DNA of 26,615 bases from CAZSPL01 sp964608735 (GCA_964608735.1 CAZSPL010000023.1:1-26615); one strand, 5' to 3'. Shown: positions 7,064-15,487, numbered from the stretch's first letter. Numbers and translations: made by a program. The notes: generated by a model from the letters alone, not told the origin.

Positions 7064-9184
7064 ATGCATCCAAGATTCCTGATCATCACCGCCTTTCTCC
7101 TTGCAGTGGTCCTGCTTGGCGGATGTTCTGACGGAGGCACCGCTGTCGTCCCGGTAACACCCGTAAACGGCAACGCCGATGCCCGCGACTATCTCGCTGT
7201 AACGCCATATGCCGGAGGACAGAACCTTGGCAATTACCAGTTGCTTCTCGATGAGTCCGCCGAATCGGTCAGCCTTGTGGAGCTTGACCGTACTGCCCAG
7301 AAAAACGTCACCGCGTGGGCAAGCGTTATCATCGAAGGCTATCATTTCGATCCGGTGGAGCGTAACTGGTATATCGACGTCCGAATCGCCAATAATACGA
7401 ATTACACGGGCTGGGGATGCCTGGTTGTGTTCACCGAGCTTGGGGGCAAGCCGATACTCAACAAAGACGGCTATCTCTTCGTCCCCTCCCCCCCCGGCGA
7501 GCCGAAGCGTTGCCCGGTAATAGCATACTCCAAAGACACCGAGCAGCGGATCTTCCAGCCGATGCATCACAGCACGCGTACGATTGTCATTCACATTCCG
7601 CCGGATAATCCGGGGCTTAACCCGGTCGAGTTTTTCATCGACGCGTGGTACCCCGGAGCGCGTCTCGAGCCCTATGTCGAGGACCTTCATATCGAGCCGA
7701 TTCCCCCTCCGGGAAATTATCACATCGGCGCCAATATAAGGGACTGGCAGTCGCCCTACTCGAATCAGCTCGTCGTAAAGGGAATTATTCAGATAGCTGA
7801 CGGGGAAGACCCGTTCGTATTCGACCTGTATGATGACGGCGAGCACGGTGACGGGTTGGCCAATGATTACCAGTGGGGCGCGGATTTTATGCTGGAAGCT
7901 CCCACCGGGCATTACCTTTGCGTTGTAAAAGCATGGGACCCGCAGGGACATTCATTCGAGAACGATATTGTCGTGTATCATGAAGCCCAGCTTCCATGCG
8001 ACCCGATACCGAACTGGCTTGTGGAGGAGGGTCCGCATTCGGCTATCGGTTTCGCGGGGGAATGGATATTCTATGAGGAAGCTCCGTTCGTGGACTGGTG
8101 GAACGGGCTGAAAGCCCCCGAGCCACCCCCACCGCCGCCGATATTCTGGCAGTATCACCAGGTTGCCGGCATCACGCTCGGCGAAAGGCCGACGACCGGT
8201 TACTGGATAAGGATCGACCAGGTGTGCATCGACAACGAAACCGACACGATACACATCGACTATACCGAGATGGTCCCGGGCGCGAATTGCCCCATCATGG
8301 ATATCATCACACAACCGTATATCATCATCGGGATGCAGAGGTTCGAAGGCGCGCAAGTTGCTTTCCATAAGCATGAGGAAATCTATGACTGCCCGCCCTG
8401 CGAGCCGATACCCCACGAGATTATCGAGGAAGGACAGCACAGCAACATACATGAGCCGATTGAGAATATGATTTGGAACAATAACCAGTGGGTCGCTTTT
8501 TATGCCGGTCACAAACCGGGTGAACCCGCCCCGCCAATCAACTTCGAGGGGCACGGTGTCGCGGTCATCATGCTTGGCGACCGCCCGACCACCGGATTCT
8601 GGGTGAGGCTCGATGATGTGTGCATAGACGACATGGGTGTGCACATACGTTATACAGAGATGATTCCGGGGCCCGACTGCGAGGTCGAGCAGGTCATCAC
8701 CCAGCCGTATGCGTTCGTTGTAATGGCCAAACATCCGGTACCGTATATCTTCGAGAAAAACGTCGAGATATACGGTTGCCCCGACGAAGACTGCCTTGCA
8801 TTCGAGCTTCTTGTTGAGGGCCCGCATTCGGGCTGGCACAATATGAACCGCCAGGTGTTCTTCGAGATGGCGACATGGCATGAGTTCTGGACGACTCATT
8901 CACCCGGTGAGCCGCCCCCGCCGGTCAATTTCGAGCATTACATCGTGGTGGCGATCGCGAAGGGTGATCATCCCACAACCGGCTTTTTCATCGAGCTGAA
9001 CGACATCTGCTTCAACGAGAATGAAAACGCATGGATTGTCGATTACGACTTCTTTGTTCCGGGACCGGATGTTCCCGTCGACCAGGTTATTACGCAGCCG
9101 TTCGCGTACTACCTGGCGCAGATACCGCCGCACGAGGCGCCGTTCATCTTTGTTGAACACGAGGTTGAATACGGCGGCGACTGA
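7064..9184 (+). CDS. Lipoprotein with three tandem PrcB_C-like domains
   Basis: A 706-residue protein. ATG 7064 follows GGAGGG (7053-7058) by five bases. The signal peptide ends in the lipobox LGGC (Cys21), so the protein is membrane-anchored outside the cytoplasm. Residues about 235-305 resemble a choice-of-anchor / immunoglobulin-like module, with LYDDGEHGDGLANDYQWGA near its centre. Three repeats of about 130 residues begin at Cys312, Cys446 and Cys577. Each has an (E)EG-HS opening, a Trp-rich stretch, a Pro-rich PPPP/INF linker, then G-RPTTG(Y/F)W, VCIDN/D, a PG--C/V segment and VITQPY/F. These last motifs match the C-terminal domain of PrcB, a subunit of the Treponema dentilisin protease complex; I am recalling the family pattern, not a search. 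The role is unknown: interaction or protease-accessory function is plausible. The gene has its own promoter and terminator. Confidence 0.85.
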   Translation: MHPRFLIITAFLLAVVLLGGCSDGGTAVVPVTPVNGNADARDYLAVTPYAGGQNLGNYQLLLDESAESVSLVELDRTAQKNVTAWASVIIEGYHFDPVERNWYIDVRIANNTNYTGWGCLVVFTELGGKPILNKDGYLFVPSPPGEPKRCPVIAYSKDTEQRIFQPMHHSTRTIVIHIPPDNPGLNPVEFFIDAWYPGARLEPYVEDLHIEPIPPPGNYHIGANIRDWQSPYSNQLVVKGIIQIADGEDPFVFDLYDDGEHGDGLANDYQWGADFMLEAPTGHYLCVVKAWDPQGHSFENDIVVYHEAQLPCDPIPNWLVEEGPHSAIGFAGEWIFYEEAPFVDWWNGLKAPEPPPPPPIFWQYHQVAGITLGERPTTGYWIRIDQVCIDNETDTIHIDYTEMVPGANCPIMDIITQPYIIIGMQRFEGAQVAFHKHEEIYDCPPCEPIPHEIIEEGQHSNIHEPIENMIWNNNQWVAFYAGHKPGEPAPPINFEGHGVAVIMLGDRPTTGFWVRLDDVCIDDMGVHIRYTEMIPGPDCEVEQVITQPYAFVVMAKHPVPYIFEKNVEIYGCPDEDCLAFELLVEGPHSGWHNMNRQVFFEMATWHEFWTTHSPGEPPPPVNFEHYIVVAIAKGDHPTTGFFIELNDICFNENENAWIVDYDFFVPGPDVPVDQVITQPFAYYLAQIPPHEAPFIFVEHEVEYGGD
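7997..9181 (+). repeat. Three tandem coding repeats (PrcB_C-like units)
   Basis: Units at 7997-8398, 8399-8791 and 8792-9181 encode residues 312-445, 446-576 and 577-706. Shared residues include HS near the start, RPTTG or HPTTG, and (I/V)ITQP(Y/F) near the end. At DNA level the copies are clearly diverged, so the duplication is old and under protein-level selection. Confidence 0.8.
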
Positions 9185-9207
9185 TTAACGCAATTTCGCT
9201 ATTCACA

Positions 9208-9234
9208 AGAGCATCCATACGGGTGCCCTTTTTT
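9208..9234 (+). terminator. Rho-independent terminator after PrcB-like lipoprotein gene
   Basis: A nine-base stem 9208-9216 / 9221-9229 with one mismatch and one G-T pair, a four-base loop and six T residues, 24 bases after the stop codon. Confidence 0.68.
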
Positions 9235-9278
9235 CATATCCGGATGGCGGAATTATTCAATTTGATGTAATCCTATCC

Positions 9279-9307
9279 GTGACAAGGGCTGAATTTTCTG
9301 ATATACT
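9279..9307 (+). promoter_or_regulatory. Sigma70-type promoter for rpsA
   Basis: GTGACA (9279-9284) and TATACT (9302-9307) are 17 bases apart, and TG at 9299-9300 makes an extended -10. The predicted leader to the TTG start at 9412 is about 95-100 bases, long enough for the autoregulation known for S1 mRNAs in other bacteria, but no specific fold is claimed. Confidence 0.58.
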
Positions 9308-9411
9308 TTCCGGTTCACGAACAAACACAGCGTCACGGCCGTAGTTGCGTTGTCATTGCACTATGTCATTGTCAAGCGAGCGGTACGTCGAGCGAGTTGT
9401 GGAGGACACAG

Positions 9412-11103
9412 TTGTCAGACATGAATATTTCCCCGAATGATCCGGGGGACGAGATGGAACCCCAAACCCCGGAAGAGCCAGCTAAGAGCCAGAATCCAGA
9501 GGATGAAAAGAAGATCAGAGTTTATGTAGCCCCGTCGGAAGACTCGAAGAAAGACGGACATTCGGCATCGGATGAGGCATCGATTCTCATGTCCGAGATG
9601 TCCGGCCCGAAGATCTACAAACTCGGTGACCGTGTCAAGGGCAAGATTGTCCAAGTCAAGGACGACAGCCTCATCGTCAACATCGGCACCAAGAACGAGG
9701 GCATCGTCCCTCGCGAAGAGCTCAGCTTCGTTCCCGCGCCAACCACCGAAGGTTACCAGGTCGGTGAGGAAATGGACATGATCGTCATCAAGCAGGCGGA
9801 TGACGACACATATTACCTGAGCAAGAAAAGAGCCGAGGAAGATAAAATGTGGGACGCCGTCGAGGAAGCTGCCAAGGCCGGGAAGCGCCTGAAAGCTATC
9901 GGCAGCCAGGTGGTCAACGCCGGGCTGATACTCGACATGGGCATCCGCGGATTCCTTCCCCAGAGCCACGCAGATATCAAGCGTATCGAAGTGGCCGACC
10001 TGGTGGGGCAGGAATTCGAGGTAAAGGTACTCGAATTTGACAGGAATTCGCGCCCGCAGCGGCTTGTCGTAAGCCGCAGGCTGGTTCTCGAAGAGGACCT
10101 CACGCGCGAGCGGGATGAAGTTTATGACAAATTCAAGATCGGCGACGTGGTCAAGGGCAAAGTCGAGAAGTTGACCAACTTCGGGGCTTTCGTAAACCTC
10201 GGCGGCGTAACCGGCCTGCTTCATATTTCACAGATGTCGCGCAAACGCATCAGCGACCCCTCCGAAGCCGTCAAGGTGGGAGAGGAATTCGATGTCAAGA
10301 TTATCGACATCGACCGCGAAAAGAAGAAGATCCGCCTTTCGCGACGCGAGTTGCTTCCCGATTTGTGGGATGAAGTCGACAAGACATACCACCCCAACCA
10401 GATAATCGAAGGCACGGTAGTGCGCGTAACCAGTTTCGGCGCGTTCATCAAGATCGATAATTATTTCGAAGGGCTCGCGCATATCTCGGAACTGGTGGAC
10501 AACAAGATAAACCATGCGAAGGAAGTTCTTTCACCAGGTGATAAAGTCACGGTGATGATCCTTGAGATCGACAAGGTGCGCCGTAGGATAAGGCTTTCGG
10601 TGAAGCGCGCGGTCGAGAGGGAAGCGCGTCGCGAAGTTGATGCCTACCTGAAACAGCAGGAAGACATACGGAACACGCTCCGCATCCCGGCAGATGGGTT
10701 TATGCTTCCCGAATCGGCCCTCGATGAAGAGAAAGTGGAGGAGCCGGTCAAGGTGGAAGCCGAAGCCCCCGCGCCGGAAGTCATCGCGGAAGAGCCCCCG
10801 GCAGTCGAGGAAGAGCCTGTTGTCGAAGCCGCGCCGGAACCGGAGCCGGTCATTGCCTTGGAGCCCGAGCCTGCCCCCGCGGAAACGGAGCCCGCAATCG
10901 AGCCGGTCGTGGAGCTCGCGGTGGAGGAACCTGCCGCCGGTGAATTGCCCGAGCAAGGCGCATCGTCGGAGGATATGGATCTGATATCGGGCGATGAACT
11001 CGAAGATGCCACGCTGGGACGGGAATTGCCGCCACGCACCAACGTCCGCGGCACGAACGATGATATCGACCTCGTCGAGGGAAGCGAACTCGACGAGAAG
11101 TAA
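9412..11103 (+). CDS. rpsA: 30S ribosomal protein S1, four S1 domains plus acidic tail
   Basis: A 563-residue RNA-binding protein that helps load mRNA on the 30S subunit. I chose TTG 9412 because GGAGG (9401-9405) lies six bases upstream; the frame could open at TTG 9397, but the ribosome site falls inside that extension. Four S1 (OB-fold) domains begin near residues 68, 157, 242 and 329. The third and fourth carry the canonical GDVVKGKVEKLTNFGAFV...GLLHISQM and IIEGTVVRVTSFGAFI...GLAHISEL patterns; the first two are more diverged, as in E. coli S1, which has six domains. The last 150 residues form a disordered tail rich in Glu, Pro, Ala and Val, ending in short Asp-rich motifs. A separate promoter and terminator mark it as its own unit. 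Confidence 0.9.
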   Translation: MSDMNISPNDPGDEMEPQTPEEPAKSQNPEDEKKIRVYVAPSEDSKKDGHSASDEASILMSEMSGPKIYKLGDRVKGKIVQVKDDSLIVNIGTKNEGIVPREELSFVPAPTTEGYQVGEEMDMIVIKQADDDTYYLSKKRAEEDKMWDAVEEAAKAGKRLKAIGSQVVNAGLILDMGIRGFLPQSHADIKRIEVADLVGQEFEVKVLEFDRNSRPQRLVVSRRLVLEEDLTRERDEVYDKFKIGDVVKGKVEKLTNFGAFVNLGGVTGLLHISQMSRKRISDPSEAVKVGEEFDVKIIDIDREKKKIRLSRRELLPDLWDEVDKTYHPNQIIEGTVVRVTSFGAFIKIDNYFEGLAHISELVDNKINHAKEVLSPGDKVTVMILEIDKVRRRIRLSVKRAVEREARREVDAYLKQQEDIRNTLRIPADGFMLPESALDEEKVEEPVKVEAEAPAPEVIAEEPPAVEEEPVVEAAPEPEPVIALEPEPAPAETEPAIEPVVELAVEEPAAGELPEQGASSEDMDLISGDELEDATLGRELPPRTNVRGTNDDIDLVEGSELDEK

Positions 11104-11128
11104 ATAGTTTGGAAATATATGCAATACC

Positions 11129-11152
11129 GACGGGCGAATGCCCGTCTTTTTT
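11129..11152 (+). terminator. Rho-independent terminator after rpsA
   Basis: GACGGGC (11129-11135), loop GAAT, GCCCGTC (11140-11146), then a T-run to 11152. A TATAAT at 11154-11159 directly after it could be the -10 of a coaE promoter, but no -35 fits. Confidence 0.87.
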
Positions 11153-11174
11153 ATATAATTTGGGTATATAAGAA

Positions 11175-11777
11175 ATGGCATACCTTATCGGGATAACCGG
11201 CGGCATCGGCGGCGGCAAATCGACGGTGAGCGGCTACCTCGCCGAGATGGGCGCGACGGTCATTGACACGGACCGCATCGCGCGCGAGCTCACTCAGCCC
11301 GGCTCGGATGCGCTGCCGTTGATACGCGACAAATTCGGCGATGCGGTTTTCCGCGACGACGGCACGTTCGACCGTAAAGCGATGGCGGATATCGTATTCA
11401 AGGATAAAGCGAAACTCGCCGTGCTGAATTCGATATTGCATCCGATGGTGCGCCGTCGATGGCAGCTCGCCGCCGAAGAATGTACCGCCCCGTATGCGTT
11501 CGTCGTGATTCCCCTTCTTTACGAAAATTCGCTGCAGGATGAATTCGGCGAAGTGTGGCTCGTAACCGCTGACAGGGAGGAGCGCATCAGCCGCGTCATG
11601 AAACGGGACGGGGCAGAGCGCGATGCGGTTGTCCGCAGGATGGAGAATCAGCTTAGCGAGAATGAAAAATCCGCGAAGGCCAACGTGGTCATCGATACGA
11701 CATATGGCTATGAACATGCCCGGCACGCGACGGAAGAAGCCCTCGCCGGTTTGAAAGTGAGGCTCGGCATTGCGTAA
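11175..11777 (+). CDS. coaE: Dephospho-CoA kinase
   Basis: A 200-residue kinase catalysing the last step of coenzyme A synthesis: ATP-dependent phosphorylation of the 3'-hydroxyl of dephospho-CoA. The P-loop GGIGGGKST is at residues 9-17. It is followed by the family motifs DTDRIAREL, a HP-V segment (ILHPMVRRRW), PLLYE near residue 115, and DREERISRVMKRDG in the lid. The length is normal for CoaE. The ATG at 11175 has little ribosome-site complementarity. The next gene starts eight bases before the coaE stop, so the two are translationally coupled. Transcription may start just downstream of the rpsA terminator. Confidence 0.95.
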   Translation: MAYLIGITGGIGGGKSTVSGYLAEMGATVIDTDRIARELTQPGSDALPLIRDKFGDAVFRDDGTFDRKAMADIVFKDKAKLAVLNSILHPMVRRRWQLAAEECTAPYAFVVIPLLYENSLQDEFGEVWLVTADREERISRVMKRDGAERDAVVRRMENQLSENEKSAKANVVIDTTYGYEHARHATEEALAGLKVRLGIA

Positions 11778-12384
11778 ACGCAGGGACGCCGCATTCGCGC
11801 TGATGGTCGGCATCGTGATAGCCTTCACGGTGGTATTCACCATCTACTACCTGTGGCGCACATCCAATCCGGCTTCGCTGCTGAGCGAGACGATATATAT
11901 TTCGTTCGACGGGCGGAAGCAGTCGGTTACCGCGGTTTATCGATTCAAGAATCACCTCCCAATGAACGCAGCCCTTCCGCTGGAATACTCGGTGGGCGCA
12001 TCGGCGAATGTATCCGACCCATTCTTCGAGGAAGTGTTATTCATTTCGAGAGACCAGAGTTATCCCGAAGCGTTCGTGATGACATCGAAGGATGGAATTA
12101 CTTTTGAGGTGGATATTCCTCCGTTCGATCATGGAGCCGTGGCGGTGGGATACAGCCAGTATGTATCCGCCGACTCCCCCGCCCTTGCCGCCGCGCCCTA
12201 CAGGATGTGGGGTGTTCCAGGGCTCAGGACAGAGGTTTATCTGGGCATACCGGATGATTACGAGATTGCCGATACGGAACATGACTGGAAAGATTCCGGT
12301 TTGCCGGGATTCAGCCATATTCTCACGCTCAAACCAGCTGAAGCGGAAGAGAATATCATCATTCGCCTCAAGAAAATCGGATGA
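11770..12384 (+). CDS. Membrane-anchored protein of unknown function in coaE-folC operon
   Basis: A 204-residue protein with a TTG start eight bases inside coaE, preceded by GTGAGG (11757-11762), and ending with a four-base ATGA overlap with folC. Residues about 8-28 are one hydrophobic helix after a basic start (RKRRD), so the rest is likely outside the cytoplasm. The outer part is beta-rich with no Cys (FDGRKQSVTAVYRF near residue 47, VAVGYSQYVS near 125) and ends in a basic LKKIG. I recognise no family. Tight overlap on both sides means it is made together with CoaE and FolC, but its topology argues against a direct enzymatic role in cofactor synthesis. Confidence 0.8.
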   Translation: MRKRRDAAFALMVGIVIAFTVVFTIYYLWRTSNPASLLSETIYISFDGRKQSVTAVYRFKNHLPMNAALPLEYSVGASANVSDPFFEEVLFISRDQSYPEAFVMTSKDGITFEVDIPPFDHGAVAVGYSQYVSADSPALAAAPYRMWGVPGLRTEVYLGIPDDYEIADTEHDWKDSGLPGFSHILTLKPAEAEENIIIRLKKIG

Positions 12385-13766
12385 CATCCCTCGCGGAAAT
12401 ACTTCCCCTTCTCCCGCCTCCCGACCCTGACTTCCGGTCGCCGGAATATATTCGTGCGATTGAATATCTCGAAACCACCTACCCGCCCGCCGTTATCAAG
12501 CTCGGGCTGGAACGCATCACGCGCCTGCTCGAATTGCTGGGGCGTCCGCAGGATGCATTCCCGTCGATAATCGTCGCCGGCACGAATGGCAAAGGCTCAA
12601 CGTGCGCTAATCTCGAAAGCATATTGCTTCGAGCAGGGCTGTCGGTCGGCACGAACCTTTCCCCCCACCTCGAAGAGCCATGCGAAAGAATCCGCGTCAA
12701 CGGCGAAGACATAGCGCCGGTAGCATTCGCCCGACTTATTCACAAGCTTGCCGGTTTGATTGACGGGAAGTGGGATGAGACGGAGCGTCCGACATATCAC
12801 GAGTTGCTTACCACCGCCGCGCTCGTGCATTTCGCGTATACGGGGGTGCAGATCGCAATCCTCGAAGTCGGCCTCGGCGGGCGTTTCGATGCCGCCAACG
12901 CGGTCGACGCGCCGCTCGTAATCCTCACGCCCATTAGCTTCGACCATACCGACCGGCTCGGCAACACGCTTGCGTCGATTGCCGGTGAAAAAGCGGCGGT
13001 CGTACGCCAAGGGGCTTTCGTGGTATGCGCGCCGCAGCATCCCGAGGCAATGTCGACAATCGATGCAGCCCTCATGGATGTCGGTTCCGGCCCGAAAGTG
13101 CAACTTATTGACGAGCCCGGTGTCTACTTCGCGGAACGGGGATTCATAGCGAGTTTGAACATTGATAACTTCAACCTGAACGATATCCGCCTCGGAATCA
13201 ACGGCGCCTGCCAGGGACTGAATGCGAAAGTCGCGGCAACGGCGGCGATGACGCTTCGTGACATCGGTATTCCGCGCGGCATCGATCTCGATATGAGCGC
13301 GCGGAATATATCGTCCGGCATAGCATCGGCGCGGCTTCCCGCGAGGTTCGAGATTGTGAGCGAATCGCCCTTCATAGCCATCGACGGCGCTCACAACGAA
13401 TCGGGCGCGCGATGTCTCGCCAAAACGCTCGAGATGGTTCCACGCCACTGGATCGGGGTTGTTGGGATGAAGTCCGACAAAGATCCGCGCGCGTTTCTCA
13501 GGGAGACATGCGGACATCTCGATGTGCTATTCACCTGCCCGATACCGGATATTAAATCGTATAAGCCCGAAGGGCTTGCCGGGATTGCGTCGGCTGAAGG
13601 CCTGGCATCCGGCAATGTCCGCGCGACTGATGACCCGGCGGACGCTCTCGAGATGGCGCTGTCGAGCTTCGCGGAGGGCCAGGGGATAATAGTCACCGGA
13701 TCGCTGTATCTCGCGGGCCATATCCGGAAACTTCTGCGTGGGAATTTTGACGGCAAGCCCGCTTGA
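12381..13766 (+). CDS. folC: Folylpolyglutamate synthase / dihydrofolate synthase
   Basis: A 461-residue Mur-ligase-superfamily enzyme that adds glutamate to dihydropteroate and/or folates with ATP. The P-loop GTNGKGS is at residues 67-73, followed by the folate-site segment TNLSPHLEEPCERIRVNG, then EVGLGGRFDAANAV, TPISFDHTDRLG and EKAAVVRQG, and the C-terminal domain with AIDGAHNESGA. The length is normal for bacterial FolC. The start overlaps the previous stop by four bases (ATGA), so translation is coupled. Whether it has both activities cannot be decided from sequence; no separate folC is visible here. Confidence 0.94.
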   Translation: MTSLAEILPLLPPPDPDFRSPEYIRAIEYLETTYPPAVIKLGLERITRLLELLGRPQDAFPSIIVAGTNGKGSTCANLESILLRAGLSVGTNLSPHLEEPCERIRVNGEDIAPVAFARLIHKLAGLIDGKWDETERPTYHELLTTAALVHFAYTGVQIAILEVGLGGRFDAANAVDAPLVILTPISFDHTDRLGNTLASIAGEKAAVVRQGAFVVCAPQHPEAMSTIDAALMDVGSGPKVQLIDEPGVYFAERGFIASLNIDNFNLNDIRLGINGACQGLNAKVAATAAMTLRDIGIPRGIDLDMSARNISSGIASARLPARFEIVSESPFIAIDGAHNESGARCLAKTLEMVPRHWIGVVGMKSDKDPRAFLRETCGHLDVLFTCPIPDIKSYKPEGLAGIASAEGLASGNVRATDDPADALEMALSSFAEGQGIIVTGSLYLAGHIRKLLRGNFDGKPA

Positions 13767-13775
13767 GAGTACAAT
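13747..13775 (+). promoter_or_regulatory. Sigma70-type promoter for SPOR gene, inside folC 3' end
   Basis: TTGACG (13747-13752) and TACAAT (13770-13775) are exactly 17 bases apart, each one mismatch from consensus. The predicted start, around 13782, gives a 25-base leader to ATG 13808 containing GAGGAG. Confidence 0.5.
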
Positions 13776-13807
13776 AAATAAGCGAGACATGAGGAGAGTG
13801 AGTTTCG

Positions 13808-14401
13808 ATGAATTTTACGCGGGGGATGATAATCCTCACGGTGCTCATCCTGAGCGTTGTGGTCAGCTTCTTCTTGGGCAGGATACTCGGCTTCGAGCTG
13901 ATGAATTCCAGTAAGGCACAGCTCGGGGAGCATATCAGCGAAGCGGATGAGCCGGTGGAGAATGAGCCGATCCTCGCGGGACATACCCAGGCGCCCTACG
14001 CCTATAACGGCCCGACATCAGAGCATTTCCCACTGTCCATGGGCACGATACCGGAGGAGGGTGATAGTTCCGCAAGCGCGGTCGTATCCATCGAGCCGGT
14101 AACTGCCGCCGGAGGCGACGAGGATCCCGGCAGTATTTTCAGCCTCGACGTGGGCGCCTCGGATGAGGAGAACAAGCAGTTATACCGCATACAGATAGGT
14201 GTTTTCGCCCTTAAGACAAATGCTGAAAACCTCATGGCCGACCTGAGGAAGGAATCGTTCAGCGCGTATATTCAGGAAGTTGAATACGAGACCGGGGAGC
14301 TTTACTGGAAGGTGTATGTCGGCCCGTTCCAGACTCAGGAAGAAGCCAACAAGGTCGCCGATGATCTTCGAGAGAGAAATTACGACGCGCATGTGAATTA
14401 G
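13808..14401 (+). CDS. SPOR-domain membrane protein
   Basis: A 197-residue bitopic membrane protein. ATG 13808 follows GAGGAGAG (13791-13798). Residues 5-26 are a single transmembrane helix, followed by about 95 residues of low-complexity Glu/Pro/Ser linker. A SPOR domain occupies residues 126-197 (YRIQIGVFALKTNAENL to the end, with the second half WKVYVGPFQTQEEA). SPOR domains bind denuded glycan strands in septal peptidoglycan, so the protein probably localises to division sites, like FtsN or DamX. The linker has no FtsN-type catalytic-activation motif that I recognise. Its promoter seems to lie inside folC. Confidence 0.87.
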   Translation: MNFTRGMIILTVLILSVVVSFFLGRILGFELMNSSKAQLGEHISEADEPVENEPILAGHTQAPYAYNGPTSEHFPLSMGTIPEEGDSSASAVVSIEPVTAAGGDEDPGSIFSLDVGASDEENKQLYRIQIGVFALKTNAENLMADLRKESFSAYIQEVEYETGELYWKVYVGPFQTQEEANKVADDLRERNYDAHVN

Positions 14402-14500
14402 CTCTTACGGCTGTTGAGTTGAATAAATAGCGAAGTGCCGGAGTCCCCTTTCCATCGCACCCGGACGCAAGTTTGATATTTGCAGCGAAGGACGTGAATC

Positions 14501-15379
14501 ATGTTCGAATCCGATGATAAGAAAGCGAAAGGCAAGTCGATATTCGACAGTAAAGGCCCGATGCAGATCAGCGCGGGAGGCTCCGGTGAAAGCCATCTCT
14601 ATAAGCGCGAGGGACATGGCGAATATACAACGGGAGTGCCCTACCAGGAAGAGAAATACGTTTCGCCGGTAATAGGCGAAGATTACAAGGTTCCTACCGA
14701 CATGCCATCGTCGGTCAGAAGCGGCGCCGCCGTCGCGCACATGAGCGCGCCCGGGCAGATCACGGTTCCCCCTCCGACGACATACACGCCGCCGCCGCCT
14801 CCGACACAAACGACAGTTTTCCAGGGACGATGGCGTCCGCAGGTTCATCCATCCGCCAAGATCGATCCGGGCGCGGATATCCGCGGGAATATTCTCATAG
14901 GGGATTATGTCCACATCGCCGCCGGTACGATCATTTCCGCGCATGAGGATGAGCCTATCTGCCTGAGCCGTGGATGCGCGCTTTTTGAAGGCGCGGTACT
15001 CACCATCCTGCCCGTACGCGTCAGCGGCGTGAAAGTGGCATCCCGCCTGGTTAAGGTCGAGGGTGCGGAGTACCCGCTTTTCATCGGGGAGGATGCGGTC
15101 GTCGGGCCTAAAGCTCAACTCACCGGGCCCTGCTACGTCGGCTCGGGCTGCCTCGTCGGAAACGGCTCGCACCTTTTCTGGGCGAAGATCGGCGCCGGGA
15201 CGATAATCGAACCCGGGGCGTTCGTGATGAATGTAGAGATCCCCCCCGACCATTTCGTCCCTTCCGGGTTGCGCGTAACGACGAAGGACGGTGTCGCCAA
15301 GCTGCCCCGTATCAGCGAAAATTACAGGTTCCGCAGCCTTGCCACGGAGATGCTCGCGGAAATACGCGCGAGGACCTGA
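14501..15379 (+). CDS. Gamma-carbonic-anhydrase-like left-handed beta-helix protein lacking zinc ligands
   Basis: 292 residues; ATG 14501 follows AAGGA (14488-14492) by eight bases. The first 110 residues are charged and disordered, ending in a Pro/Thr-rich linker. From about residue 112 there are hexapeptide repeats of a left-handed beta-helix (HPSAKIDPGADIRG, ILIGDYVHIAAG, CYVGSGCLVGNG), then the tail IPPDHFVPSGLRVTTKDGVAKLP. This tail and the preceding strand order align with the Methanosarcina Cam / CcmM type of gamma-carbonic anhydrase, as I recall that sequence. The three zinc-binding histidines of Cam (81, 117, 122) align with Thr168, Pro203 and Thr208 here, so carbonic anhydrase activity is unlikely. 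There is no signal peptide. It may be a scaffold or binding protein; the alternative is a divergent acyltransferase-like hexapeptide protein. Confidence 0.8.
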   Translation: MFESDDKKAKGKSIFDSKGPMQISAGGSGESHLYKREGHGEYTTGVPYQEEKYVSPVIGEDYKVPTDMPSSVRSGAAVAHMSAPGQITVPPPTTYTPPPPPTQTTVFQGRWRPQVHPSAKIDPGADIRGNILIGDYVHIAAGTIISAHEDEPICLSRGCALFEGAVLTILPVRVSGVKVASRLVKVEGAEYPLFIGEDAVVGPKAQLTGPCYVGSGCLVGNGSHLFWAKIGAGTIIEPGAFVMNVEIPPDHFVPSGLRVTTKDGVAKLPRISENYRFRSLATEMLAEIRART

Positions 15380-15441
15380 AAGGGCTGAAAACCGCTTCCC
15401 ATACCGCTGTGAAAATTCTTAATAAACAGGAAAAACAGTTG

Positions 15442-15461
15442 AACTCCCCCCCGGGGGAGTT
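15442..15461. terminator. GC-rich hairpin, possible terminator after the beta-helix gene
   Basis: AACTCCCCC and GGGGGAGTT form a strong inverted repeat around a two- to three-base centre, followed by only three T residues and preceded by an A-rich stretch. It is a good hairpin but a weak intrinsic terminator by its T-run. Confidence 0.45.
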
Positions 15462-15487
15462 TGTCTATCTGGTAGGACGCGCCGTAA

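Noticed and set aside
7049..8899. Two long minus-strand open frames (7049-7951 and 7952-8899)
   Set aside because: They are antisense to the PrcB-like lipoprotein, which has a ribosome site, lipobox and repeats. The open antisense frame follows from GC-rich codon use.
12597..13517. Long minus-strand frame opposite folC
   Set aside because: folC motifs are unambiguous, and the antisense product is Arg/His-rich without any motif.
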